In this document: positions 46,106 through 55,219 of the stretch, piece by piece
Layout of the letters: every line of letters starts with the position of its first letter
Position numbering within the stretch: position 1 is the stretch's first letter
NCBI RefSeq assembly: GCF_004363315.1
Contig: NZ_SNYL01000004.1
Coordinates: 124,001 to 188,000 of the forward strand
DNA from: Tepidicella xavieri
Lineage (GTDB): Bacteria; Pseudomonadota; Gammaproteobacteria; Burkholderiales; Burkholderiaceae_C
DNA length: 64,000 bases
Direction of reading: 5' to 3'
Made by a program: the position numbers and the translations under genes
Notes under the pieces: generated by a model
Databases searched by the model: none
The model's input: the letters and a program-made list of their open reading frames with translations, nothing else
What the model was told of the DNA's origin: nothing

Positions 46106-49100
46106 ATGCATTTGCTGTCCACCCGAGCAGGAGGATATGTCGATGACGCCGGACAAGGCGTGGTTCGACTGCCACAGACCGCCGGCGACATCGTGGTTCT
46201 CAGCGCTGCCGACACGACACTGTCCTTACTGGCCGAGGCGGCTCAGGCTTTGCCCGTGGACCATCCGACCGTGCGTTTGGCCAATCTCATGTGGCTGCGC
46301 CAACCTGCCTCAGTGGATATGTACGTGGAAGACGTGCTCGCTCACGCCAGGGTGGTGGTGATCGATCATTTGGGGGCGCCTGCCGATTGGGCCTATGTCG
46401 TCGAGCAAGCTTCGGCGCTGGCGCGACGCCGGGGGCAGTGGCTGGCTTTGTTTTCCGGCGACGACCAAGAAGATCCGCAACTGCTGCTGCGTGGCACCGC
46501 GCCCGCAGAGGACGCTCGCTTTCTGTGGCGGTGTTTGCGGCAAGGAGGCAGATCCAATGCGCAGCGGTTTTTCCAATTGCTCAGGCACCGGGTCTGGGGA
46601 GATGTGCTGCCTCCCGGTCCGCCCCAGGAATTGCCAGCCGTCTTTGCCTACCAGCCGCAGCAGCCATGCGTGATGCGCCCTGAAGCCCCGGTGGTTTTGG
46701 TGCTGTTCTACCGGGCTCATGCCCAAGCCGGCAACACCGCGCCCTTCGATGCGCTCATGCATGCACTGAGCGAGCAAGGTCTCAATCCCGTGGCCATGGC
46801 ATTGGACAGTTTGAAGTCCCCGTCCACCATGGATGCCGTGCGCACTACCATTGCGCAGCAAGGCGTGGATCTGGTGCTCAACGCCACCAGCTTTGCCGTG
46901 GGAGCCGCCCAGAATGATGCCGCAAGCGAAGCCGCCTGGCTGGGGGATGTGGTGGTTTTGCAACTCATCACGGCGGGGGTCGATCGCCAACGCTGGCAAG
47001 CCGATCCCCACGGTCTGCCGCCTCGGGATTTGGCCATGCAGGTGGTGCTGCCTGAGATCGATGGCCGTATTGCCACCCGCGCCATCAGCTTCAAAGGCTT
47101 GGGATGGCGTTGCGAGCGCGCCCAGATCGACGTGGTACGTTATTTGCCCGATCCTGAACGCATCGCTTTCGTGGCCGAATTGGCGCGGCGCTGGTGCGCC
47201 TTGCGGCGTACGCCGGCTTCGCAGCAACGACTGGCTTTAGTGCTTGCCAATTACCCGCAGCACGACGGACGGCTGGCCAATGGCGTGGGGCTGGATACGC
47301 CAGCGTCTGTGGTGCGCATTTTGCAGGCCCTGCAGGCCCATGGTTACGGCGTGCAAGATGCGCCGCCCGATGCGCAATCGCTGATGGAGCGGCTGCAGCA
47401 ATGTGTCACCAACGATGTATCGGCCAACGACTGGCGCCCTGCGGGGCAGAGCTTGTCGCTACAAGAATACCGATTGGCCTTTGCCCAGCTGCCTGATTCG
47501 CTACAGCAAGCCATGCTGCGGCAATGGGGCCCTCCAGAGCAAGATCCAATGGTGCGGCAGGGACGCATCATGATCCCGGGCCTGCGCTTGGGACGGGTGT
47601 TCGTGGGCATCCAGCCGGCCCGGGGCTGGCAGATAGATCTGGCGCGCAGCTATCACGATGCCGACCTGGTCCCGCCTCATGCCTATGTGGCCTTTTACGT
47701 CTGGGTCAGGCGTGTTTGGGCGGCAGATGCCATCGTTCATGTGGGCAAGCATGGCAACCTGGAATGGTTGCCAGGAAAGAGCGTGGCCCTAGGCCCTGAG
47801 TGCTGGCCGGATGCGGTATTCGGCCCTTGGCCCCATCTCTATCCATTCATCGTCAATGATCCTGGCGAGGGGTGTCAAGCCAAGCGGCGCGCCCAAGCCG
47901 TCATCATCGATCATCTCATGCCGCCTTTGACCCGGGCCGAGACCTATGGGGCTTTGCAGCACTTGGAGCGGCAGATGGACGAGTATGCCGAGGCCTTGCT
48001 GATCGACCCGACTCGCGCCAAGCGCCTACGCAGCCAGATGGTCCAGCAGGTGCTGACGCAGGGCTTGCACGTCGAACTGGGGTTGACGGCCATCCATGAT
48101 GAGTCCATGCGAGAACAACTGCTGCAGCGGCTCGATACCTACCTTTGCGAGCTCAAGGAGGCCCAAATTCGAGGGGGCTTGCACGTCTTTGGCATGAGTC
48201 CGCAAGGGCAGCAGCGCATTGACACCTTGTTGGCGCTGGCCCGTTTCCCGCGCGGGTCGGAGCCTCGGCAGGATAGCCTCTTGCGTGCTTTGGCCCAAGA
48301 TTTGGGATTGCAAGGCTTTGACCCGCTGGATGCCGACTGGGGACAAGCCTGGAGCGGCCCCAGGCCAGACGTTTTGCTAGCCATGGATTCCCGGCCGTGG
48401 CGGCATGCCGGACATACCCGAGAACGTTTGGAACGTTTGGCTCAAACCATGTTGGCCAGCGCCCAAGTGCCCGATGCGCAATCGTGGCCACGCAGCCGTC
48501 TAGTGATCCAGGACATCTTGGAAAACGTCGCCCCCAAACTGGACGCTTCGGGCCCCAACGAAATGATGCAATTGCTGCGAGGCTTGCAAGGACGTTTCGT
48601 TCCTCCAGGGCCTAGCGGGGCGCCATCGCGGGGGCGCGTCGATGTGCTTCCCACAGGGCGAAACTTCTACGCCGTCGATACCCGAGCCGTTCCTACCCCA
48701 ACGGCCTACGCAACCGGGGCACTGGCGGCGCAGCGCCTCATCGAGCGCCACGTGCAGGATCACGGGCAGTGGCCGACGGCCGTTGGGCTGTCGGTTTGGG
48801 GCACCAGCACGATGCGAAGCGGTGGAGAAGACATTGCCCAAGCCCTGGCGCTGCTGGGCGTTCGTCCGCGATGGGCCGAGGGCAGCGGACGGGTGATTGA
48901 TGTAGAGATCATCCCGGCGGCCTTGCTGGGCCGTCCCCGCGTCGATGTCATGCTGCGTATCTCGGGCTTTTTCCGCGATGCTTTTCCTAACCTGATCGAT
49001 CTGTTCGATACCGCGGTCAAAGCCGTGGCGCAACTGCCTGCCGATGACGAGTCCGATGAAATGAATCCGATCCGCGTCAGGGTGAGGCAAGACCAGACGC

Positions 49101-49921
49101 AGGCACAAGAGCGCGGAATGCCGCCCCAGCTTGCGTTGCGCCAAGCGACCTGGCGTGTTTTTGGGCCTCGCCCACAAGGGTACGGCACAGGGCTGCAACA
49201 ACTGCTGGAAGATGACCGTTGGCAAGGCTTGAGCGAAATTGCCCAAGCTTATTTGCGGGCTGGGGCCTATGCGTATGGGCAAGACGAGCATGGGGCTTTG
49301 GCCCGTGCGCCGTTCGAAGCCCAGGTGGCTCGGCTCGATGCCGTGGTGCATAACCAGGACAATCGTGAGCACGACATTCTCGACTCCGACGACTATTACC
49401 AGTTTCAGGGGGGCTTGGCCGCGGCCGTCGAGCATTTGCGCGGCACGGCCGCCGCGTTGTATCACGGGGATCTCAGTCAGCCTGGAGCGCCTCGCATCCG
49501 CAGCTTGGCGCAAGAGCTCTCGCGCGTGGTCCGCTCGCGTGCCGTCAATCCCAAATGGCTCAGCGCCATGCGCCGCCACGGCTACAAAGGCGCAGCCGAA
49601 ATGGCCGCGACAGTCGATTTTTTGTTCGCGTTCGATGCCACCACAGGCCAAGTGGCGGACCACCACTACGCCTTGGTGACCGACGCTTATCTCAAAGATC
49701 CCATCAATCGAGAGTTCCTGCTGCATCACAATCCCCAGGCTTTGCGCCAGATCGGGCAGCGGCTGCTCCAGGCGGCCGAGCGAGGCCTGTGGGCCGATGC
49801 GGACGCGCACATTCCATCCATTCGGCAAGCTTTGCTGGAGGCCGAGATGCGCCTGGAAGGTTCAAGCCTCGATGACGAAACCCCTTTCGAAAACGCACAG
49901 CGACCGGGACCGAACCCATGA
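46106..49921 (+). CDS. cobN: Cobaltochelatase large subunit CobN
   Basis: A 1271-residue member of the CobN/BchH family, the porphyrin-binding subunit that inserts cobalt into hydrogenobyrinic acid a,c-diamide. Family regions are visible: GRVFVGIQPARGWQIDLARSYHDADLVPPH, HVGKHGNLEWLPGKSVAL, LWGTSTMRSGGEDIAQAL with the preceding TYATGALAA-type segment, and VHNQDNREHDILDSDDYYQFQGG near the C-terminus. The ATG at 46106 (MHLLSTRAGG) was chosen over an earlier in-frame ATG that lies inside cobW. It overlaps the ChlI/ChlD-like gene by 4 bases; no cobS/cobT pair is present. Confidence 0.95.
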   Translation: MHLLSTRAGGYVDDAGQGVVRLPQTAGDIVVLSAADTTLSLLAEAAQALPVDHPTVRLANLMWLRQPASVDMYVEDVLAHARVVVIDHLGAPADWAYVVEQASALARRRGQWLALFSGDDQEDPQLLLRGTAPAEDARFLWRCLRQGGRSNAQRFFQLLRHRVWGDVLPPGPPQELPAVFAYQPQQPCVMRPEAPVVLVLFYRAHAQAGNTAPFDALMHALSEQGLNPVAMALDSLKSPSTMDAVRTTIAQQGVDLVLNATSFAVGAAQNDAASEAAWLGDVVVLQLITAGVDRQRWQADPHGLPPRDLAMQVVLPEIDGRIATRAISFKGLGWRCERAQIDVVRYLPDPERIAFVAELARRWCALRRTPASQQRLALVLANYPQHDGRLANGVGLDTPASVVRILQALQAHGYGVQDAPPDAQSLMERLQQCVTNDVSANDWRPAGQSLSLQEYRLAFAQLPDSLQQAMLRQWGPPEQDPMVRQGRIMIPGLRLGRVFVGIQPARGWQIDLARSYHDADLVPPHAYVAFYVWVRRVWAADAIVHVGKHGNLEWLPGKSVALGPECWPDAVFGPWPHLYPFIVNDPGEGCQAKRRAQAVIIDHLMPPLTRAETYGALQHLERQMDEYAEALLIDPTRAKRLRSQMVQQVLTQGLHVELGLTAIHDESMREQLLQRLDTYLCELKEAQIRGGLHVFGMSPQGQQRIDTLLALARFPRGSEPRQDSLLRALAQDLGLQGFDPLDADWGQAWSGPRPDVLLAMDSRPWRHAGHTRERLERLAQTMLASAQVPDAQSWPRSRLVIQDILENVAPKLDASGPNEMMQLLRGLQGRFVPPGPSGAPSRGRVDVLPTGRNFYAVDTRAVPTPTAYATGALAAQRLIERHVQDHGQWPTAVGLSVWGTSTMRSGGEDIAQALALLGVRPRWAEGSGRVIDVEIIPAALLGRPRVDVMLRISGFFRDAFPNLIDLFDTAVKAVAQLPADDESDEMNPIRVRVRQDQTQAQERGMPPQLALRQATWRVFGPRPQGYGTGLQQLLEDDRWQGLSEIAQAYLRAGAYAYGQDEHGALARAPFEAQVARLDAVVHNQDNREHDILDSDDYYQFQGGLAAAVEHLRGTAAALYHGDLSQPGAPRIRSLAQELSRVVRSRAVNPKWLSAMRRHGYKGAAEMAATVDFLFAFDATTGQVADHHYALVTDAYLKDPINREFLLHHNPQALRQIGQRLLQAAERGLWADADAHIPSIRQALLEAEMRLEGSSLDDETPFENAQRPGPNP

Positions 49922-51024
49922 CCTCATTCCATGACTCGAACAATGTGCCCGAGATTGGGCCTGTGGCGCAATTTCCTTTCACGGCATTGGCAGGGCAGCC
50001 CCGGCTCCAGCAAGCCCTTCTGTTGGCTGCGGTGGATCCCGGCATCGGCGGCGTGCTCATCCGTGGCCCCAGGGGCACGGCCAAGTCCACGGCGGCCAAA
50101 GCATTGGCGGCCCTGTTGCCTACCGCACCGTTCGTGACCTTGCCCCTGACAGCCACCGTGGAGCAACTCGTGGGCACCCTCGATTTGCAGGATGCTTTGC
50201 GCCATGGACAGGTTCGCTTGGCGCCGGGCCTGTTGGCCCGCGCCCATCGGGGCGTGCTCTATGTGGACGAAGTCAACTTGCTGCCCGACCCACTGGTCGA
50301 TGCGTTGCTCGATGTTGCGGCCAGCGGCGTCAATACCGTCGAGCGCGATGGCATTTCCCGCAGCCATGCGGCCCGCTTTGTCCTGATCGGCACGATGAAT
50401 CCAGAAGAGGGTGAACTTCGTCCCCAACTGTTGGACCGCTTTGGCTTGGCGGTCGATCTGGACAACCCCACCGATCCGGCGGTGCGGCAGGCCATCGTTC
50501 GCACTCGACTGGCTTTCGATGAAGACCCCCAAACCCTGTGGCGTGAACAGGCCAGCGCACAGGAAGCGCTGGCACAACAAATCACCCAAGCACGTGGAGC
50601 CTTGGCGCATATCCGCTGGAGCGAGGCGGCGATTGCGCATGCCACCGAATTGGCCTTGTCTGCGAACATCGATGGCGTGCGTGGCGATTTGGTGCTGCTC
50701 AAGGCTGCGCGTGCCCAAGCGGCCATGCAGGCCAGTGCCCAGGTGGCCCCGGAGCATATCGAGGCCGTGGCCGAATTGGCATTGGCGCATCGCAGGCAGG
50801 CCGGTTCGCGGCGCATGCAGACCACAGCGTCCACAGCCAAAGGCTCTGCCTCAGCCGATACGCCGCAAGCCAGCCATCCGCATGGCGATAGGCCGACAGG
50901 AAGAGGCTCTGAGCGGGCCTCTGCGTCAACCGACATGCACAGCGACTGGGGGGCTTTGCCTGCCCAGCCGGTGGAGATGCCGCGCTGGCCGGACGGGGAG
51001 GGACCGAGCCTAAAAAAAGCCTGA
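49918..51024 (+). CDS. chlI: Magnesium-chelatase-like AAA+ subunit (small subunit of the cobaltochelatase; zero-frame product of chlD)
   Basis: A 368-residue AAA+ protein of the ChlI/BchI type. Walker A RGPRGTAKST covers residues 49-58 and Walker B LYVDEVN residues 114-120, followed by LLDVAASGVNTVERDGISRSH and GTMNPEEGELRPQLLDRFGL. Both ATPase motifs are intact, as needed for the motor subunit. After about residue 300 comes a Pro/Ser/Ala-rich linker like that joining the two halves of ChlD, ending SLKKA and stop. The final codons CTA AAA AAA sit on a slippery A7 run, where a -1 shift continues into the VWA frame and would give a 607-residue ChlD-type medium subunit. It overlaps cobN by 4 bases. 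Confidence 0.93.
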   Translation: MTSFHDSNNVPEIGPVAQFPFTALAGQPRLQQALLLAAVDPGIGGVLIRGPRGTAKSTAAKALAALLPTAPFVTLPLTATVEQLVGTLDLQDALRHGQVRLAPGLLARAHRGVLYVDEVNLLPDPLVDALLDVAASGVNTVERDGISRSHAARFVLIGTMNPEEGELRPQLLDRFGLAVDLDNPTDPAVRQAIVRTRLAFDEDPQTLWREQASAQEALAQQITQARGALAHIRWSEAAIAHATELALSANIDGVRGDLVLLKAARAQAAMQASAQVAPEHIEAVAELALAHRRQAGSRRMQTTASTAKGSASADTPQASHPHGDRPTGRGSERASASTDMHSDWGALPAQPVEMPRWPDGEGPSLKKA

Positions 51025-51064
51025 GCCACCCCGGTTTGCCGGTCCAGCGACAGCCGGGCGGACC
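50995..51064 (+). other. Candidate programmed -1 frameshift signal in chlD (SD-like element, A7 slippery run, downstream stems)
   Basis: Three elements line up as in the dnaX frameshift site. GGGGAGGG at 50995-51002 is Shine-Dalgarno-like and ends 9 bases before the slippery run. Seven A residues at 51012-51018 are read CTA AAA AAA in the zero frame, so tandem Lys tRNAs can slip back one base. The zero-frame stop TGA follows only one codon later (51022-51024). Downstream, CCGGTTTGCCGG at 51031-51042 can form a small hairpin and, alternatively, GGTCC (51041-51045) pairs with GGACC (51060-51064). The -1 frame is open through to 51740. Confidence 0.78.
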
Positions 51065-51740
51065 TGGCGGCCGACGGTGGCAAGCTTTCGATGCGCACGT
51101 GCCAATGATTGCCCAGCAGCCCTATTCGATGGCTGGCGTGCGCAGCGGTATGACGGCCCGTCGCTTGGATTGGCCCGCCACGTTGGCGCGCAAGGGTTCT
51201 GAGCCGCTCATGGCGCACCATCTGGTCTGGCGTCACGTGCCTGCCAGGCAGCGGCACTTGCACGTATTGCTGCTCGATGCCTCGGGTTCGATGCGTCGTG
51301 CCGGACGCTTGGGTTGGGCCAAGGCTTGGGTGGCCAGATGGATGGACAGCGCTGTGCGCTGGCAGTGTGAGGTGGCCATTTTGACCATTGGCGGACAAGG
51401 GACTCAATGGCTTTGGCGGCCTCGAGCAGCGCGCCGTGCCGGGATAGAGCGCTTGCGCCTTTTGGGCGGGGGAGGGGGCACCCCTTTGGCGGCAGGCTTG
51501 GCCGAGGTGGATCGCCTGTTGTCGGTGCATCGACACATACCAGTGTCTTTGTGGTTGCTGACCGATGGCCGCACCACCCAAGAGCCCAGTCCGCCTCAGG
51601 GCTTGGCACGCTTTGTTTTGGTGGATTTCGACGATCCTGTGCGGCCATTGGGGAATTGCCAAATGTGGGCTCGGCATTGGGAAGTGGAATACCTCCGGCC
51701 TCAGTTGCCCGCATCGCCGATATGGCAGGAGAATCGATGA
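51036..51740 (+). CDS. chlD: VWA-domain half of the ChlD-like cobaltochelatase medium subunit (reached by -1 frameshift)
   Basis: This frame encodes a von Willebrand A domain with a complete metal-ion site: DASGSM at residues 81-86 counted from TTG 51036, GGGGGTPLAAGL with the Thr, and LLTDGR. Such a domain forms the C-terminal half of ChlD/BchD. No convincing start codon exists: the first candidate is TTG at 51036 without a ribosome site, with ATG codons only at 51105 and 51129. The frame is open from 51018, right at the slippery A7 of the upstream gene, so it is most likely translated as the C-terminal part of a 607-residue fusion (367 zero-frame residues plus 240). Its stop overlaps cbiB (ATGA). 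Confidence 0.87.
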   Translation: MPVQRQPGGPGGRRWQAFDAHVPMIAQQPYSMAGVRSGMTARRLDWPATLARKGSEPLMAHHLVWRHVPARQRHLHVLLLDASGSMRRAGRLGWAKAWVARWMDSAVRWQCEVAILTIGGQGTQWLWRPRAARRAGIERLRLLGGGGGTPLAAGLAEVDRLLSVHRHIPVSLWLLTDGRTTQEPSPPQGLARFVLVDFDDPVRPLGNCQMWARHWEVEYLRPQLPASPIWQENR

Positions 51741-52723
51741 ACCAGATGCAGTGGCTATGGACATATCCAGGGCTTGGGGCATTATGTGCCGCCATCGCCG
51801 TCGCGCTGCTGATTGACTGGGTGCTGGGTGAGCCCCCCGCGCGCTGGCATCCCGTCGTTGCGATGGGGCGCTATTTGTCGTGGGCGGGGCGCTGGGTGGC
51901 GCCTTCTGGCGCGGACACGCAGCGGCGCGGGCGTGACTTTGCCGCCGGCATGGTCGCATGGTTGATCGGTGCCTTGGCCGTGTGCGCCTTGGCTGCCTGG
52001 ATGCAATCGTTGGCCGCCCGTTTGCCCGATGTGTTGGCCTGGTGTGTGCTGGGTCTTTTCCTCAAGCCGCTGCTGGCTTGGCGGATGCTGCGGGATGAGG
52101 TGCTGGCCGTGGAGCAGGCGTTGGCCAGCAGTTTGTCGGCAGGGCGTGAGCGTGTGGGGCATCTCGTCAGCCGAGATGTACAGACCCTGGATGCCTCTGA
52201 AGTTCGTCAGTCGGCCCTTTCCAGTCTGGCGGAAAATCTCAACGATTCTGTCGTGGCTCCTTTGTTTTGGTTTTTGATCGGGGGGCTGCCGGCTGCTGCG
52301 CTGTACCGATGGGCCAATACCGCAGACGCCATGTGGGGCTATCCAGGGCAGTGGCGAGGCCAATATTGGGCATGGGCGGGCAAGTGGGCGGCGCGAGCCG
52401 ACGATGTCCTTTCTTGGCTGCCTGCACGCCTGACGGCCATCTTGCTGCTGATCCTGCGCCCATGCGGGCGCTTGTCCGAGCTGTGGCGAACGGCCCGATC
52501 TACACCTTCGCCCAATGGGGGGTGGCCGATGGGTGCATTGGCTTTGGCCCTGGGGCTGCGCTTGGAAAAGCCCGGTGTTTATCGGCTCAACCCTGATGGG
52601 CGGCCGCCCCAAGCCTGTGACACGGCTGCTGCGCTTCGTTTATGCCAAAGAGTGGTGTGGGGCCTGGCAGCTGCCGCTATCCTGGTGACCGTGCTGCTAA
52701 GCGGATTCGAGGGGCGTGTATGA
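51737..52723 (+). CDS. cbiB: Adenosylcobinamide-phosphate synthase
   Basis: A 328-residue membrane protein (CbiB, also called CobD in Pseudomonas naming) that joins aminopropanol phosphate to adenosylcobyric acid. Signatures are AVALLIDWVLGEPPARWHPVVAMGRYLS, LVSRDVQTLDASEVRQSALSSLAENLNDSVVAPLFWFLIGG and the C-terminal NPDGRPPQ. AGGAG precedes the ATG, which overlaps the VWA stop. It overlaps cobC by 4 bases. Confidence 0.94.
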   Translation: MNQMQWLWTYPGLGALCAAIAVALLIDWVLGEPPARWHPVVAMGRYLSWAGRWVAPSGADTQRRGRDFAAGMVAWLIGALAVCALAAWMQSLAARLPDVLAWCVLGLFLKPLLAWRMLRDEVLAVEQALASSLSAGRERVGHLVSRDVQTLDASEVRQSALSSLAENLNDSVVAPLFWFLIGGLPAAALYRWANTADAMWGYPGQWRGQYWAWAGKWAARADDVLSWLPARLTAILLLILRPCGRLSELWRTARSTPSPNGGWPMGALALALGLRLEKPGVYRLNPDGRPPQACDTAAALRLCQRVVWGLAAAAILVTVLLSGFEGRV

Positions 52724-53727
52724 GTCGAGAGCACGGGGGCGCCGATGCACAGGGGTTGGCCCGCTACGATTTTTCCAGCAACGCCAATGCCTGTGGGCCG
52801 TGCCCCGAGGCCTGGCAAGCCGTGCGGCAAGCCGACGCGGCCCACTATCCAGATCCCGCGTACACGCAGCTTCGTCAGATCCTTGCTCGCTGGCATCAGG
52901 TCGAAGTCTGGCGCATCGTTTTGGCAGGCAGCGCCAGTGAGTTCATCCGTCGCATGACTTGGGCCTGCCATTTGCATGGTGCCCGGCAATATTGGGTGCC
53001 CAGACACGCGTATGGCGACTATGCCCAGGCGGCTCAAGCATGCGGTATGCGGCGCGTCGCCGACTCGCGGGCTGCCGATCTTCTCTGGCTGTGCGACCCC
53101 AGCAGTCCGTTGGGCGTGTCTCAGGAACCGGTTCCATGGCCAGCCGATTTGCTGCGGCTCGATGCCGCTGTGGTGTTGGATTTGGCCTATGCCCCCCTGC
53201 GATTGGATGGGCAGCCTTTCATGTTTGAACCGGCTTTGTCAGCGGCTTGGCGGCTGTATTCACCGAATAAAGCCTTGGGGTTGACGGGCGTCCGAGGCGC
53301 CTATGCCATTGCCCCACAGCATGCCCAAGCTCAAGCGGCCGTGTTGGAGGCCTTGTCGGCCTCCTGGCCCTTGGGGGCGCATGCGCATGCCATGCTGTTG
53401 GCTTGGGCGCAGCCTGCCGTGCAGCAGTGGGTTCGCGACAGTTTGCAGACTTTGCGCATTTGGAAGCACTCGCTGACAGAGGCATTGCAAGCCATGGGCT
53501 GGAACTGCCTGCCCAGCCTCACCCATTATTTTTGCGCTCTGCCGCCATGCCGTCTGTCAGCCCGTGGCTTGCGCCGCCATGGCATCAAGCTGCGTGATGC
53601 GCAATCCTTTGGACTGCCTGGGCATTGGCGTTTGAGCGCGCAGCCACCGCATTCACAAGCGGCGCTTTTGCATGCCTTGCGCCATCACCATGATGTGTAC
53701 GATGTCGAGCAAGGAGGAGAGGCATGA
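52720..53727 (+). CDS. cobC: CobC-type aminotransferase-like protein (threonine-phosphate decarboxylase)
   Basis: A 335-residue PLP-dependent enzyme related to histidinol-phosphate aminotransferase and L-threonine-phosphate decarboxylase; it supplies the aminopropanol phosphate for CbiB. It has YDFSSNANACGP at the N-terminus, the aspartate in VVLDLAYAPLRLDG and the pyridoxal lysine in YSPNKALGLTGVRGAYA. It is coupled by 4-base overlaps to cbiB and cobQ. Base composition rises sharply at its end. Confidence 0.91.
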   Translation: MSREHGGADAQGLARYDFSSNANACGPCPEAWQAVRQADAAHYPDPAYTQLRQILARWHQVEVWRIVLAGSASEFIRRMTWACHLHGARQYWVPRHAYGDYAQAAQACGMRRVADSRAADLLWLCDPSSPLGVSQEPVPWPADLLRLDAAVVLDLAYAPLRLDGQPFMFEPALSAAWRLYSPNKALGLTGVRGAYAIAPQHAQAQAAVLEALSASWPLGAHAHAMLLAWAQPAVQQWVRDSLQTLRIWKHSLTEALQAMGWNCLPSLTHYFCALPPCRLSARGLRRHGIKLRDAQSFGLPGHWRLSAQPPHSQAALLHALRHHHDVYDVEQGGEA

Positions 53728-55208
53728 CCGCCACCTGCATCATGGTGCTGGGCACCACCAGCGGCGCGGGCAAAAGCTGGCTGGCCACCGCCCTGTGCCG
53801 CCACTTCGCGCGCCAGGGCCTCAAAGTCGCCCCGTTCAAGGCGCAGAACATGAGCAACAACGCCCGCGTCGTGGCCGGCCCCGAAGGTCGTTGGGGCGAA
53901 ATTGGCAGCGCCCAATACTTCCAAGCCCTCGCGGCCGGCGTGCGGCCCGATGTGCGCATGAACCCCGTCCTCCTCAAGCCCGAGGCCGATACCCGCAGCC
54001 AGGTCGTCTTGCTGGGGCAGGCCGATCGTGAGCTCAGCGCCATGCCGTGGCGCGGGCGCAGTGAGCGGGTCTGGCCCCACATCCACCAAGCGCTCGACGA
54101 ATTGCGGGCCGCCCACGACCTCATCGTGATCGAAGGGGCTGGCTCCCCGGCCGAGATCAACCTGCACGCCAGCGATGTCGTCAACATGCGGGTGGCGCGG
54201 CATGCGGGCGCGCGCTGCCTGCTGGTCACCGACATCGACCGCGGCGGCGCCTTTGCCCATCTCTACGGCACCTGGGCTTTGCTGCCGCCCGAGGAGCAGC
54301 GCCTCATCCGAGGGTTCGTGCTCAACAAATTCCGTGGCGATGCCGCCCTGCTGGCGCCCGGCCCCGAACGGCTGGCCGAGCTCACGGGCGTGCCCACCGT
54401 GGCCACCTTGCCCATGCTGTGGCGGCACGGTCTGCCCGAGGAAGACGGTGTGTTCGACGACCGCCCCTTGGGGGCCGGGGCCATTCACACCACCGTGGCC
54501 GTGATTGCCTATCCGCGCATCAGCAACCTGGACGAGTTCCGGCCCCTGAAAAACGTGCCTGGCCTGCGGCTGGTGTGGGCCCGATCCCCCGCCCAGTTGG
54601 TCGATGCCGACTGGGTCATTCTGCCTGGCAGCAAGCACACCAGCGCCGATTTGGCCTGGCTGCGCGAGCAGGGTCTGGACCGGGCCGTGGAGCGGCACGC
54701 GGCGGCGGGTCGGTTGGTGCTGGGGATTTGCGGTGGCCTGCAGATGTTGGGCGAAGCCCTGGTGGACCCGCACGGCATCGACGGCAATGCCCCCGGGTTG
54801 GGGCTGCTGCCGCTGGTCACCCGGTTCGAGGCCAGCAAGACGGTCACGCCTTCCCGGGCCGCATTCGCCGCCGACCTGCCTGGCCCCGGGCAGCCTTTGG
54901 CTGGCGTGGTCGTTCAAGGTTACGAGATCCATCATGGCCAGACCGTGCCACACCCTGCCATGGTAGCGGCCGGCCAGCAGGCGCCCGTGGCGCTGACGCA
55001 CATCGCCACGGGCGAGCCCCTGGGTTGGCGCAACGCTGGCGGCAACGTGTTGGGCCTGTACCTGCATGGTCTGTTTGAAGACGCGGCGGCTGTGCAGGCC
55101 CTCTTTGGCCAGGCCGCGCCCACCCTGGAACACGTCTTCGACCGGCTGGCCGATCACGTCCACGCCTGTTTTTCCCCTGGCTGGCTCGACGCGCTGGCCC
55201 AACCCTGA
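53724..55208 (+). CDS. cobQ: Cobyric acid synthase
   Basis: A 494-residue glutamine-dependent amidotransferase that amidates the b, d, e and g side chains of adenosylcobyrinic acid a,c-diamide. The P-loop-like TTSGAGKSWL is at the N-terminus, GAGSPAEINL follows, and the amidotransferase nucleophile is Cys336 in GICGGLQMLG with the His in GYEIHHG. It overlaps cobC by 4 bases and is followed 11 bases later by cobT. Confidence 0.96.
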   Translation: MTATCIMVLGTTSGAGKSWLATALCRHFARQGLKVAPFKAQNMSNNARVVAGPEGRWGEIGSAQYFQALAAGVRPDVRMNPVLLKPEADTRSQVVLLGQADRELSAMPWRGRSERVWPHIHQALDELRAAHDLIVIEGAGSPAEINLHASDVVNMRVARHAGARCLLVTDIDRGGAFAHLYGTWALLPPEEQRLIRGFVLNKFRGDAALLAPGPERLAELTGVPTVATLPMLWRHGLPEEDGVFDDRPLGAGAIHTTVAVIAYPRISNLDEFRPLKNVPGLRLVWARSPAQLVDADWVILPGSKHTSADLAWLREQGLDRAVERHAAAGRLVLGICGGLQMLGEALVDPHGIDGNAPGLGLLPLVTRFEASKTVTPSRAAFAADLPGPGQPLAGVVVQGYEIHHGQTVPHPAMVAAGQQAPVALTHIATGEPLGWRNAGGNVLGLYLHGLFEDAAAVQALFGQAAPTLEHVFDRLADHVHACFSPGWLDALAQP

Positions 55209-55219
55209 AAGGACGCCCC

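Noticed and set aside
51018-51740. The VWA frame as a pseudogene piece or a mutationally split chlD
   Set aside because: The VWA metal site and both AAA+ ATPase motifs are intact, the overlap with cbiB is preserved, and the break falls exactly on an A7 run with an upstream SD-like element. A homopolymer sequencing error remains possible and is listed as a test.
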